This document shows, one piece after another, positions 24,643-39,100 of a DNA stretch of 64,000 nt. Origin of the DNA: Auanema rhodensis (taxonomy: Eukaryota > Nematoda > Chromadorea > Rhabditida > Rhabditidae); NCBI GenBank assembly GCA_964057225.1, contig OZ059898.1, forward strand, positions 7,192,001 to 7,256,000, given 5' to 3'. Position numbers and translations under genes: made by a program. The first letter of the stretch is position 1. The number at the start of each line of letters is the position of its first letter. The notes beneath the pieces were generated by a model. That model had not been told where the DNA came from and made no database searches. It was given only the letters and a program-made list of their open reading frames with translations.

Positions 24643-26764
24643 ATGTCTTGTGAGGCTAATCGGCAAAGTGCATGGGGGAAAATTAACAAAGAAGAGGTAT
24701 GCATTTAAAATGAAATTAAAGAGTTAGAAATTTCTTCAGCAAATCGAACCTGTAGTATCTCTTGTTGATATAATGAGTGAAGAACTTGCACAGACTCTTG
24801 TTGATGAGGATGAACGTAAAGAGACCGATTTTGTGGCAAAACTGTTGAATGAAGAATCAAATCAGGTTCGAAATTATGACTCTAATAAATTATCTTTTGA
24901 AAATATGCTACTCAGTCTTTGTTGACGGATGAAGATATTGCAAGAGCATTACAACGTGATTTTGATCGAGAATATGACTTGGAAGTTCGTTTAGAACGGC
25001 AGAAACAAATGGGAAATAATACTGGTTTAACTTTATTTAGATAATGGGCATATAGTTTTGTTACTTTTAGTCACTGTAACTCCAGATCGTTACAAACCTC
25101 GTACAATGCAGGATTCAGATGATGAAGAGTCCGATGATGATGATGCTACACGTGAGGCTGCCACTGCTTTGCTTTATGCTAAGGTACGTGACAAATATCA
25201 GATTTACATGTTTTTGTTATTAAGTTAGACAATGAACTTCCATCAGGAGCATGTCGCAATGAACATGGTTCCTGGACTACTAAACATGACGCTACAATTT
25301 CTGGAAGACGAAATGCAGATAAAGCTTTGAATGTGAGTATATTCTTAATAACAATTATTTTGTTTTCCATAGGACGCTGTTAATGTGCCGGTTGGTGATG
25401 TTGTTTCGCAAGAAATAAGTAACCGTGTTTTCAACGACCTGAGAAGTTTCGCTAAAGCTGACAATAAACGACAACATAAATTAAAAGACAAAGTTTTTTT
25501 CGATTTATAAATTGCATTATACTCTGATCCTAAGGAAGAGCAAGCTACGATGGAAACCTCTGTAGATGCTGCTACGAGATTGTCTTTGTTTAAATGGATT
25601 AATCAAGGTTTATTTGATAGAGTGGAAGGTATTGTTGCTACAGGAAAAGTATAAATAAGATAACTATCATTATATTGTGCTGTATGACTTAGGAGTCTGC
25701 TGTGTTACATGCCGTGCTTGGTCCAAATAATGAACAGCATTTTGCCATTAAAGTTTATAAGACCAGTCTAACTGAGTTTAAAAATAGGTTTTTTTTTCAA
25801 AATTTGTAGATAAAAAAATTGTCTTTACTTAGGGGTGAATATGTCAAGGACGACTTCCGCTTTAAAAATCCTAGAAGTGTTTTGAAAATATGGGCCGAAC
25901 GAGAATATATAAATCTCAAACGGTTTTTAATATATTTGTATATATATTTCTTATTGGAGTGATTTAGAATGATAAATCATAATTTACCTTGTCCACAACC
26001 AGTCAAATTAAAAAAACATCTTCTGATAATGTCTATGATAGGTGCTAATGTAAGTTGCTCTATTTATAACATTCTAAGTTATCTTTAGGGTTGTGCTGCT
26101 CCCCGCCTGCGAAATGTTGATTTTAACTTCTTTACAGAAGAGGAAAGGTTTGATATATATCATCAAGTTCAGGAGGTGAACTCTTAAATGTTGAAAAAGT
26201 CGAACTATGAGATTTAGATCATGTGTAAATTATACAAAGAATGTCAGCTTGTTCATGGGGATTTAAGTGAATTCAATTTACTATTTTCCGAAGGAAAGGT
26301 AAGTTTATTGGAGTTCAATGAAAATAATTGTTTCCTATTGAGATATTCGTTATTGATGTTTCTCAATCAATGGATGTATCACATCCTCGAAATTTACATT
26401 ATTTGACGAGGTAATTTATTGGTTAATATATTATTGGTTAATATATTATTTTGTAATATATTTAAGAGATATTCGAAATGTATTAGCTTTCTTTCAATCG
26501 TTGGGCACTCCAAACCTTCCAACTGATGCTGGGTTGTTTAATTTGATCACTGATTTAAATATGAAGGATGATGATAATTTACTTGTTCAAGTTAGTTTTA
26601 TATCCATTTCAATATATCATATCTTGTAGGTTGAACAATTCTCACGTGAAAATCGTTGTGTTACTCGGCGGAATGATAAATCTCATCCGGCAGATATGGA
26701 ATTACGGTTGTATAATGCAGAAAAAAAAGAAAGGGGAACGTCTCCAGCGAGAGATTACAATTGA
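24643..26764 (+). CDS. riok-3 (RIOK3): atypical protein kinase RIOK3
   Basis: The N-terminal region matches RIO3 proteins: SAWGKINKEE, then LVDIMSEELAQTLVDEDE and LTDEDIARALQRDFDREYD. It carries an acidic segment (QDSDDEESDDDD) and the NEHGSWTTKHDATISGRRNA block. The RIO kinase domain has a glycine/serine ATP loop (TGKESAVLHAV), the lysine in AIKVYKTSLTEFKNR, catalytic LVHGDLSEFN near 26.25 kb and the metal-binding IDVSQS near 26.35 kb. All key catalytic residues are present, so the enzyme is expected to be active. Family knowledge: RIO3 acts on pre-40S ribosomal particles and, in animals, in innate signalling. The end is short (TSPARDYN, TGA at 26762), so the tail is shorter than in vertebrates. 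Confidence 0.92.
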
Positions 26765-27132
26765 CAATTTTTCAAAATGATGTACGTATAAATTATTAGT
26801 GAGTCAGCTTCCTAATTTTTACTTGTTAACTGTTTCAATATGAATGAAGACGTGTTTTTTTTAGTTTAATCTATTCAAACTCACCAATTTAACTAAACGT
26901 AAGTATCATGTTCCTTTAAAATTTATCTTTCAAGAATATATTTCTTTTGATTTTAACAACAAATTGAATATGATATTCATAACGTTATGATTATCATGGT
27001 ATGGGCAGTCCACATGCAAGACAATCTGTCACTGATAGTAGTCGTATCCATAGCAACTGTCGCCCATGAAATTCTAGCCGTTTCCTATTTTGCTCAGCAA
27101 TATTTATAAATATTATAATTTTACTAACTTAA
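26765..27132 (+). promoter_or_regulatory. upstream region of the giant repeat gene
   Basis: About 370 bp of AT-rich sequence between RIOK3 and the start of the repeat gene. It must hold the RIOK3 3' end and the promoter or trans-splice site of the repeat gene. No specific element was recognised. Confidence 0.4.
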
Positions 27133-30100
27133 ATGGACTCTGAAGATACGGATCCGGTAATTTTTATAATATATTCAACCTTATTTTTAATTAAAAAATA
27201 GACTTCTCATGTACAATTGCCCAAAATTGAAAAACCACCCAGACCGAAATCAACAGATTCTGTTTTATTTCAAAGTTCTTACGATTACACAACACAAGAC
27301 AGGTAAGCTTTTCGTCTTTTTAAAATGTATTTTCTAGAGTTACCTCTGACGATGTTTCTTTTTTCTTATTTTTATAGAGGGAATCCAAGAAATGTAAGGC
27401 AACAGATGATTAGACCAAGAGATCAACTCAATTGGCTTACTGATCAGATAACTTTTGAAACTGAGAGTAGATCTATGTATCGTGCTGATAGCACAAAAAG
27501 ATTAGAAGATCAGTTCAAGTCTAGTACCGATGATTCAAACCCCAATTACTCATTAGGACCACGTTCTAACTACAACTCATGGAAAGGAGAAAGATTTCAA
27601 ATGAACAAGCCTAAGGATCAGATTGATCGATCCTCAGACCCTTTAGATGGAACAACTATCAATAGTTCTACATATCAAGGAAGAGCTGGAGAACGATATG
27701 AGATGAATAGACCGAAAGACCAATGGGAACGATCATCTGGCCCTATGGAAGGGACCACTATTAACCGTTCTACTTTTCAAGGTGGAATAGGAGAGCGATT
27801 TCAAATGAATAAACCGAAAGATCAGATTGATCGCTCGTCAGACCCTTTAGATGGAACAACTATCAATAGTTCCACGTATCAGGGAGGAGCCGGTGAGCGA
27901 TATGAGATGAATAGACCAAAGGACCAATGGGAACGAACATCTGGCCCAATGGAAGAGACCACTATTAACCGTTCTACTTTTCAAGGTGGAATAGGACAGC
28001 GATTTCAAATGAATAAACCGAAAGATCAGATTGATCGCTCGTCAGACCCTTTAGATGGAACAACTATCAATAGTTCTACATATCAAGGAGGAGCCGGTGA
28101 GCGATATGAGATGAATAGACCAAAGGACCAATGGGAACGAACATCTGGCCCAATGGAAGAGACCACTATTAACCGTTCTACTTTTCAAGGTGGAATAGGA
28201 GAGCGATTTCAAATGAATAAACCGAAAGATCAGATTGATCGATCCTCAGACCCTTTAGATGGAACAACTATCAATAGTTTTACATATCAAGGAGGAGCCG
28301 GTGAGCGATATGAGATGAATAGACCAAAGGACCAATGGGAACGATCATCTGGCCCAATGGAAGAGACTACTATTAACCGTTCTACTTTTCAAGGTGGAAT
28401 AGGACAGCGATTTCAAATGAATAAACCGAAAGATCAGATTGATCGCTCGTCAGACCCTTTAGATGGAACAACTATCAATAGTTCTACATATCAAGGAGGA
28501 GCCGGTGAACGATATGAGATGAATAGACCGAAAGACCAATGGGAACGGTCATCTGGCCCTATGGAAGGGACCACTATTAACCGTTCTACTTTTCAAGGTG
28601 GAATAGGACAGCGATTTCAAATGAATAAACCGAAAGATCAGATTGATCGATCCTCAGATCCTCTAGATGGAACAACTATCAATAGTTCTACATTTCAAGG
28701 AGGAGCCGGTGAACGATATGAGATGAATAGACCGAAAGACCAATGGGAACGGTCATCTGGCCCTATGGAAGGGACCACTATCAATAGTTCTACATATCAG
28801 GGAGGTGTTGGTGAACGGTACCAAGCGAACAAGCCTAAGGATCAGATTGATCGATCCTCAGACCCTTTAGATGGAACAACTATCAATAGTTCTACATTTC
28901 AAGGAGGAGCCGGTGAACGATATGAGATGAATAGACCGAAAGACCAATGGGAACGGTCATCTGGCCCTATGGAAGGGACCACTATTAACCGTTCTACTTT
29001 TCAAGGTGGAATAGGACAGCGATTTCAAATGAATAAACCGAAAGATCAGATTGATCGATCCTCAGACCCTCTAGATGGAACAACTATCAATAGTTCTACA
29101 TTTCAAGGAGGAGCCGGTGAACGATATGAGATGAATAGACCGAAAGACCAATGGGAACGGTCATCTGGCCCTATGGAAGGGACCACTATTAACCGTTCTA
29201 CTTTTCAAGGTGGAATAGGACAGCGATTTCAAATGAATAAACCGAAAGATCAGATTGATCGATCCTCAGATCCTCTAGATGGAACAACTATCAATAGTTC
29301 TACATATCAGGGAGGTGTTGGTGAACGGTACCAAGCGAACAAGCCTAAGGATCAGATTGATCGATCCTCAGACCCTTTAGATGGAACAACTATCAATAGT
29401 TCTACATTTCAAGGAGGAGCCGGTGAACGATATGAGATGAATAGACCGAAAGACCAATGGGAACGGTCATCTGGCCCTATGGAAGGGACCACTATTAACC
29501 GTTCTACTTTTCAAGGTGGAATAGGACAGCGATTTCAAATGAATAAACCGAAAGATCAGATTGATCGATCCTCAGATCCTCTAGATGGAACAACTATCAA
29601 TAGTTCTACATATCAGGGAGGTGTTGGTGAACGGTACCAAGCGAACAAGCCTAAGGATCAGATTGATCGATCCTCAGACCCTTTAGATGGAACAACTATC
29701 AATAGTTCCACGTATCAGGGAGGTGTTGGTGAACGGTACCAAGCGAACAAGCCTAAGGATCAGATTGATCGATCCTCAGACCCTTTAGATGGAACAACTA
29801 TCAATAGTTCTACATTTCAAGGAGGAGCCGGTGAACGATATGAGATGAATAGACCGAAAGACCAATGGGAACGGTCATCTGGCCCTATGGAAGGGACCAC
29901 TATTAACCGTTCTACTTTTCAAGGTGGAATAGGACAGCGATTTCAAATGAATAAACCGAAAGATCAGATTGATCGCTCGTCAGACCCTTTAGATGGAACA
30001 ACAATGAATCGATCAACTTATCAAGGAGGTGTTGGTGAACGGTACCAAGCGAATAAGCCTAAGGATCAGATTGATCGATCCTCAGACCCTTTAGATGGAA

Positions 30101-33100
30101 CAACTATCAATAGTTCCACGTATCAGGGAGGTGTTGGTGAACGGTACCAAGCGAACAAGCCTAAGGATCAGATTGATCGATCCTCAGACCCTTTAGATGG
30201 AACAACTATCAATAGTTCTACATTTCAAGGAGGAGCCGGTGAACGATATGAGATGAATAGACCGAAAGACCAATGGGAACGGTCATCTGGCCCTATGGAA
30301 GGGACCACTATTAACCGTTCTACTTTTCAAGGTGGAATAGGACAGCGATTTCAAATGAATAAACCGAAAGATCAGATTGATCGCTCGTCAGACCCTTTAG
30401 ATGGAACAACAATGAATCGATCAACTTATCAAGGAGGTGTTGGTGAACGGTACCAAGCGAATAAGCCTAAGGATCAGATTGATCGATCCTCAGACCCTTT
30501 AGATGGAACAACTATCAATAGTTCCACGTATCAGGGAGGTGTTGGTGAACGGTACCAAGCGAACAAGCCTAAGGATCAGATTGATCGATCCTCAGACCCT
30601 TTAGATGGAACAACTATCAATAGTTCTACATTTCAAGGAGGAGCCGGAGAACGATATGAGATGAATAGACCGAAAGACCAATGGGAACGGTCATCGGGCC
30701 CTATGGAAGGGACCACTATTAACCGTTCTACTTTTCAAGGTGGAATAGGACAGCGATTTCAAATGAATAAACCGAAAGATCAGATTGATCGATCCTCAGA
30801 CCCTCTAGATGGAACAACAATGAATCGATCAACTTATCAAGGAGGTGTTGGTGAACGGTACCAAGCGAACAAGCCTAAGGATCAGATTGATCGATCCTCA
30901 GACCCTTTAGATGGAACAACTATCAATAGTTCTACATTTCAAGGAGGAGCCGGTCAACGATATGAGATGATTAGACCGAAAGACCAATGGGAACGGTCAT
31001 CTGGTCCAATGGAAGGGACCACTATTAACCGTTCTACTTTTCAAGGTGGAATAGGACAGCGATTTCAAATGAATAAACCGAAAGATCAGATTGATCGATC
31101 CTTAGACCCTTTAGATGGAACAACTATCAATAGTTCCACGTATCAGGGAGGTGTTGGTGAACGGTACCAAGCGAACAAGCCTAAGGATCAGATTGATCGA
31201 TCCTCAGACCCTTTAGATGGAACAACTATCAATAGTTCCACGTATCAGGGAGGTGTTGGTGAACGGTACCAAGCGAACAAGCCTAAGGATCAGATTGATC
31301 GATCCTCAGACCCTTTAGATGGAACAACTATCAATAGTTCTACATATCAGGGAGGTGTTGGTGAACGGTACCAAGCGAACAAGCCTAAGGATCAGATTGA
31401 TCGATCCTCAGACCCTTTAGATGGAACAACTATCAATAGTTCTACATTTCAAGGAGGAGCCGGAGAACGATATGAGATGAATAGACCGAAAGACCAATGG
31501 GAACGATCATCTGGTCCAATGGAAGGGACCACTATTAACCGTTCTACTTTTCAAGGTGGAATAGGACAGCGATTTCAAATGAATAAACCGAAAGATCAGA
31601 TTGATCGATCCTCAGACCCTCTAGATGGAACAACTATCAATAGTTCCACGTATCAGGGAGGTGTTGGTGAACGGTACCAAGCGAACAAGCCTAAGGATCA
31701 GATTGATCGATCCTCAGACCCTTTAGATGGAACAACTATCAATAGTTCCACGTATCAGGGAGGTGTTGGTGAACGGTACCAAGCGAACAAGCCTAAGGAT
31801 CAGATTGATCGATCCTCAGACCCTTTAGATGGAACAACTATCAATAGTTCCACGTATCAGGGAGGTGTTGGTGAACGGTACCAAGCGAACAAGCCTAAGG
31901 ATCAGATTGGTCGATCCTCAGACCCTTTAGATGGAACAACTATCAATAGTTCTACATTTCAAGGAGGAGCCGGTGAACGATATGAGATGAATAGACCGAA
32001 AGACCAATGGGAACGGTCATCTGGCCCTATGGAAGGGACCACTATTAACCGTTCTACTTTTCAAGGTGGCATAGGTCAGCGATTTCAAATGAATAAACCG
32101 AAAGATCAGATTGATCGATCCTCAGACCCTTTAGATGGAACAACTATCAATAGTTCTACATTTCAAGGAGGAGCCGGTGAACGATATGAGATGAATAGAC
32201 CGAAAGACCAATGGGAACGGTCATCTGGCCCTATGGAAGGGACCACTATCAATAGTTCCACGTATCAGGGAGGTGTTGGTGAAAGGTACCAAGCGAATAA
32301 GCCTAAGGATCAGATTGATCTGTCCTCTGACCCTCTAGATGGAACAACAATGAATCGATCGACTTATCAGGGAGGTGTTGGAGAACGGTACCAAGCGAAC
32401 AAGCCTAAGGATCAGATTGATCGCTCGTCAGAACCTCTAGATGGAACCACCATCAATAGTTCTACGTATCAGGGAGGTGTTGGTGAAAGATATCAAGCGA
32501 ACAAGCCTAAGGATCAAATTAATCGTCCTTCTGATCCTCTAGATGGAACAACAATGAATCGATCGACTTATCAGGGAGGTGTTGGTGAACGGTACCAAGT
32601 GAACAAGCCTAAGGATCAGATTGATCGTCCTTCTGATCCTCTAGATGGAACCACCATCAATAGTTCTACATTTCAAGGAGGAGCCGGTGAACGATATGAG
32701 ATGAATAGACCAAAGGACCAATGGGAACGATCACCTGGCCCTATGGAAGGGACCACTATCAATAGTTCCACGTATCAGGGGGGTGTTGGAGAAAGGTACG
32801 AAGCGAATAAGCCTAAGGATCAGATTGATCGCTCGTCAGAACCTCTAGATGGAACAACAATGAATCGATCAACTTATCAAGGAGGTGTTGGAGAAAGGTA
32901 CCAAGCGAACAAGCCTAAGGACCAGATTGATCGCTCGTCAGACCCTCTAGATGGAACAACAATGAACCGATCAACTTATCAAGGAGGTGTTGGAGAAAGG
33001 TACCAAGCGAACAAGCCTAAGGACCAGATTGATCGCTCGTCAGATCCTCTAGATGGAACCACCATCAATAGTTCCACGTATCAGGGAGGTGTTGGTGAGA

Positions 33101-36100
33101 GGTACCAAGTGAACAAGCCTAAGGATCAAATTGATCGATCCTCAGACCCTCTAGATGGAACAACAATGAACCGATCAACTTATCAAGGAGGTGTTGGAGA
33201 AAGGTACCAAGCGAACAAGCCTAAGGACCAGATTGATCGCTCGTCAGACCCTCTAGATGGAACAACAATGAATCGATCAACTTATCAAGGAGGTGTTGGA
33301 GAAAGGTACCAAGCGAACAAGCCTAAGGACCAGATTGATCGCTCGTCAGATCCTCTAGATGGAACCACCATCAATAGTTCTACGTATCAGGGGGGTGTTG
33401 GTGAAAGATATCAAGCGAACAAGCCTAAGGATCAAATTAATCGTCCTTCTGATCCTCTAGATGGAACAACAATGAATCGATCGACTTATCAGGGAGGTGT
33501 TGGTGAACGGTACCAAGTGAACAAGCCTAAGGATCAGATTGATCGCTCGTCAGACCCTCTAGATGGAACAACAATGAATCGATCAACTTATCAAGGAGGT
33601 GTTGGAGAAAGGTACCAAGCGAACAAGCCTAAGGACCAGATTGATCGCTCGTCAGACCCTCTAGATGGAACAACAATGAACCGATCAACTTATCAAGGAG
33701 GTGTTGGAGAAAGGTACCAAGCGAACAAGCCTAAGGACCAGATTGATCGCTCGTCAGATCCTCTAGATGGAACCACCATCAATAGTTCCACGTATCAGGG
33801 AGGTGTTGGTGAGAGGTACCAAGTGAACAAGCCTAAGGATCAAATTGATCGATCCTCAGACCCTCTAGATGGAACAACAATGAACCGATCAACTTATCAA
33901 GGAGGTGTTGGAGAAAGGTACCAAACGAACAAGCCTAAGGACCAGATTGATCGCTCGTCAGATCCTCTAGATGGAACCACCATCAATAGTTCCACGTATC
34001 AGGGAGGTGTTGGTGAGAGGTACCAAGTGAACAAGCCTAAGGATCAAATTGATCGTCCTTCTGATCCTCTAGATGGAACCACCATCAATAGTTCCACGTA
34101 TCAGGGAGGTGTTGGTGAGAGGTACCAAGTGAACAAGCCTAAGGATCAAATTGATCGATCCTCAGACCCTCTAGATGGAACAACAATGAATCGATCGACT
34201 TATCAGGGAGGTGTTGGTGAACGGTACCAAGTGAACAAGCCTAAGGATCAAATTAATCGTCCTTCTGATCCTCTAGATGGAACAACAATGAACCGATCAA
34301 CTTATCAGGGAGGTGTTGGAGAAAGGTACCAAGCGAACAAGCCTAAGGACCAGATCGATCGCTCGTCAGATCCTCTAGATGGAACAACAATGAACCGATC
34401 AACTTATCAAGGAGGTGTTGGAGAAAGGTACCAAGCGAACAAGCCTAAGGACCAGATTGATCGCTCGTCAGATCCTCTAGATGGAACCACCATCAATAGT
34501 TCCACGTATCAGGGAGGTGTTGGTGAGAAGTACCAAGTGAACAAGCCTAAGGATCAAATTGATCGATCCTCAGACCCTCTAGATGGAACAACAATGAACC
34601 GATCAACTTATCAGGGAGGTGTTGGAGAAAGGTACCAAGCGAACAAGCCTAAGGACCAGATTGATCGCTCGTCAGATCCTCTAGATGGAACCACCATCAA
34701 TAGTTCCACGTATCAGGGAGGTGTTGGTGAGAGGTACCAAGTGAACAAGCCTAAGGATCAAATTGATCGTCCTTCTGATCCTCTAGATGGAACCACCATC
34801 AATAGTTCCACGTATCAGGGAGGTGTTGGTGAGAGGTACCAAGTGAACAAGCCTAAGGATCAAATTGATCGATCCTCAGACCCTCTAGATGGAACAACAA
34901 TGAATCGATCGACTTATCAGGGAGGTGTTGGTGAACGGTACCAAGTGAACAAGCCTAAGGATCAAATTAATCGTCCTTCTGATCCTCTAGATGGAACAAC
35001 AATGAACCGATCAACTTATCAGGGAGGTGTTGGAGAAAGGTACCAAGCGAACAAGCCTAAGGACCAGATCGATCGCTCGTCAGATCCTCTAGATGGAACA
35101 ACAATGAATCGATCGACTTATCAAGGAGGTGTTGGAGAAAGGTACCAAGCGAACAAGCCTAAGGACCAGATTGATCGATCCTCAGACCCTCTAGATGGAA
35201 CAACAATGAACCGATCAACTTATCAAGGAGGTGTTGGAGAAAGGTACCAAGCGAACAAGCCTAAGGACCAGATTGATCGCTCGTCAGATCCTCTAGATGG
35301 AACCACCATCAATAGTTCCACGTATCAGGGAGGTGTTGGTGAGAGGTACCAAGTGAACAAGCCTAAGGATCAAATTGATCGATCCTCAGACCCTCTAGAT
35401 GGAACAACAATGAACCGATCAACTTATCAGGGAGGTGTTGGAGAAAGGTACCAAGTGAACAAGCCTAAGGATCAGATTGATCGTCCTTCTGATCCTCTAG
35501 ATGGAACCACCATCAATAGTTCCACGTATCAGGGGGGTGTTGGAGAAAGGTACGAAGCGAATAAGCCTAAGGATCAGATTGATCGCTCGTCAGACCCTCT
35601 AGATGGAACAACAATGAATCGATCGACTTATCAGGGAGGTGTTGGTGAACGGTACCAAGTGAACAAGCCTAAGGATCAAATTAATCGTCCTTCTGATCCT
35701 CTAGATGGAACCACCATCAATAGTTCCACGTATCAGGGAGGTGTTGGTGAAAGGTACCAAGCGAACAAGCCTAAGGACCAGATTGATCGCTCGTCAGATC
35801 CTCTAGATGGAACCACCATCAATAGTTCCACGTATCAGGGAGGTGTTGGTGAACGGTACCAAGCGAACAAGCCTAAGGACCAGATTGATCGCTCGTCAGA
35901 TCCTCTAGATGGAACCACCATCAATAGTTCCACGTATCAGGGAGGTGTTGGAGAAAGGTACCAAGCGAACAAGCCTAAGGACCAGATCGATCGCTCGTCA
36001 GATCCTCTAGATGGAACAACAATGAACCGATCAACTTATCAAGGAGGTGTTGGAGAAAGGTACCAAGCGAACAAGCCTAAGGACCAGATTGATCGATCCT

Positions 36101-39100
36101 CAGACCCTCTAGATGGAACAACAATGAACCGATCAACTTATCAAGGAGGTGTTGGAGAAAGGTACCAAGCGAACAAGCCTAAGGACCAGATTGATCGCTC
36201 GTCAGATCCTCTAGATGGAACCACCATCAATAGTTCCACGTATCAGGGAGGTGTTGGTGAAAGGTACCAAGTGAACAAGCCTAAGGATCAGATTGATCGT
36301 CCTTCTGATCCTCTAGATGGAACCACCATCAATAGTTCCACGTATCAGGGAGGTGTTGGTGAACGGTACCAAGCGAACAAGCCTAAGGATCAGATTGATC
36401 GATCCTTAGACCCTCTAGATGGAACAACAATGAATCGATCAACTTATCAAGGAGGTGTTGGAGAAAGGTACCAAGCGAACAAGCCTATAGACCAGATTGA
36501 TCGCTCGTCAGACCCTCTAGATGGAACAACAATGAACCGATCAACTTATCAAGGAGGTGTTGGAGAAAGGTACCAAGCGAACAAGCCTAAGGACCAGATT
36601 GATCGCTCGTCAGATCCTCTAGATGGAACCACCATCAATAGTTCCACGTATCAGGGAGGTGTTGGTGAGAGGTACCAAGTGAACAAGCCTAAGGATCAGA
36701 TTGATCGTCCTTCTGATCCTCTAGATGGAACAACAATGAATCGATCGACTTATCAAGGAGGTGTTGGAGAAAGGTACCAAGCGAACAAGCCTAAGGACCA
36801 GATTGATCGCTCGTCAGATCCTCTAGATGGAACCACCATCAATAGTTCCACGTATCAGGGAGGTGTTGGTGAGAGGTACCAAGTGAACAAGCCTAAGGAT
36901 CAGATTGATCGTCCTTCTGATCCGTTAGATGGAACAACAATGAATCGATCGACTTATCAAGGAGGTGTTGGAGAAAGGTACCAAGCGAACAAGCCTAAGG
37001 ACCAGATTGATCGCTCGTCAGATCCTCTAGATGGAACCACCATCAATAGTTCCACGTATCAGGGAGGTGTTGGTGAGAGGTACCAAGTGAACAAGCCTAA
37101 GGATCAGATTGATCGTCCTTCTGATCCTCTAGATGGAACAACAATGAATCGATCGACTTATCAAGGAGGTGTTGGAGAAAGGTACCAAGCGAACAAGCCT
37201 AAGGACCAGATTGATCGTCCTTCTGATCCTTTAGATGGAACAACAATGAATCGATCGACTTATCAAGGAGGTGTTGGAGAAAGGTACCAAGCGAACAAGC
37301 CTAAGGATCAGATTGATCGTCCTTCTGATCCTCTAGATGGAACAACAATGAATCGATCGACTTATCAAGGAGGTGTTGGTGAAAGGTATCAAGCGAACAA
37401 GCCTAAGGACCAGATTGATCGCTCGTCAGACCCTCTAGATGGAACAACAATGAATCGATCGACTTATCAAGGAGGTGTTGGAGAAAGGTACCAAGCGAAC
37501 AAGCCTAAGGATCAGATTGATCGATCCTTAGACCCTCTAGATGGAACAACAATGAATCGATCAACTTATCAAGGAGGTGTTGGAGAAAGGTACCAAGCGA
37601 ACAAGCCTAAGGACCAGATTGATCGCTCGTCAGACCCTCTAGATGGAACAACAATGAATCGATCGACTTATCAGGGAGGTGTTGGAGAAAGGTACCAAGC
37701 GAACAAGCCTAAGGACCAGATTGATCGCTCGTCAGATCCTCTAGATGGAACCACCATCAATAGTTCCACGTATCAGGGAGGTGTTGGTGAGAGGTACCAA
37801 GTGAACAAGCCTAAGGATCAAATTGATCGATCCTCAGACCCTCTAGATGGAACCACCATCAATAGTTCCACGTATCAGGGAGGTGTTGGTGAACGGTATC
37901 AAGCGAATAAGCCTAAGGATCAAATTGATCGATCCTCAGACCCTCTAGATGGAACAACAATGAATCGATCGACTTATCAGGGAGGTGTTGGAGAAAGGTA
38001 CCAAGCGAACAAGCCTAAGGATCAGATTGATCGATCCTTAGACCCTCTAGATGGAACAACAATGAATCGATCAACTTATCAAGGAGGTGTTGGAGAAAGG
38101 TACCAAGCGAACAAGCCTAAGGACCAGATTGATCGCTCGTCAGACCCTCTAGATGGAACAACAATGAATCGATCGACTTATCAGGGAGGTGTTGGAGAAA
38201 GGTACCAAGCGAACAAGCCTAAGGACCAGATTGATCGCTCGTCAGATCCTCTAGATGGAACCACCATCAATAGTTCCACGTATCAGGGAGGTGTTGGTGA
38301 GAGGTACCAAGTGAACAAGCCTAAGGATCAAATTGATCGATCCTCAGACCCTCTAGATGGAACCACCATCAATAGTTCCACGTATCAGGGAGGTGTTGGT
38401 GAACGGTATCAAGCGAATAAGCCTAAGGATCAAATTGATCGATCCTCAGACCCTCTAGATGGAACAACAATGAATCGATCGACTTATCAGGGAGGTGTTG
38501 GAGAAAGGTACCAATTGAAGAAGCCTAAGGATCAGATTAATCGGCCGTTAGAACCTCTAGATGGAACAACAATGAATCGATCAACTTATCAAGGAGGTGT
38601 TGGAGAAAGGTACCAATTGAACAAGCCTAAGGATCAAATTGATCGTCCTTCTGATCCTCTAGATGGAACCACCATCAATAGTTCCACGTATCAGGGAGGT
38701 GTTGGTGAACGGTATCAAGCGAATAAGCCTAAGGATCAAATTGATCGATCCTCAGACCCTCTAGATGGAACAACAATGAATCGATCGACTTATCAGGGAG
38801 GTGTTGGAGAAAGGTACCAAGCGAACAAGCCTAAGGACCAGATCGATCGCTCGTCAGATCCTCTAGATGGAACAACAATGAATCGATCGACTTATCAAGG
38901 AGGTGTTGGAGAAAGGTACCAATTGAAGAAGCCTAAGGATCAGATTAATCGGCCGTTAGAACCTCTAGATGGAACCACCATCAATAGTTCCACGTATCAG
39001 GGAGGTGTTGGTGAGAGGTACCAAGTGAACAAGCCTAAGGATCAAATTGATCGATCCTCAGACCCTCTAGATGGAACAACGATGAATCGATCAACTTATC

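Noticed and set aside
27325-27377. ATG at 27325 as the start of the giant repeat protein
   Set aside because: The bases from 27303 to 27377 form a GT...AG intron. Upstream exons at 27133 and 27202 join in the correct phase and give a more natural N-terminus.
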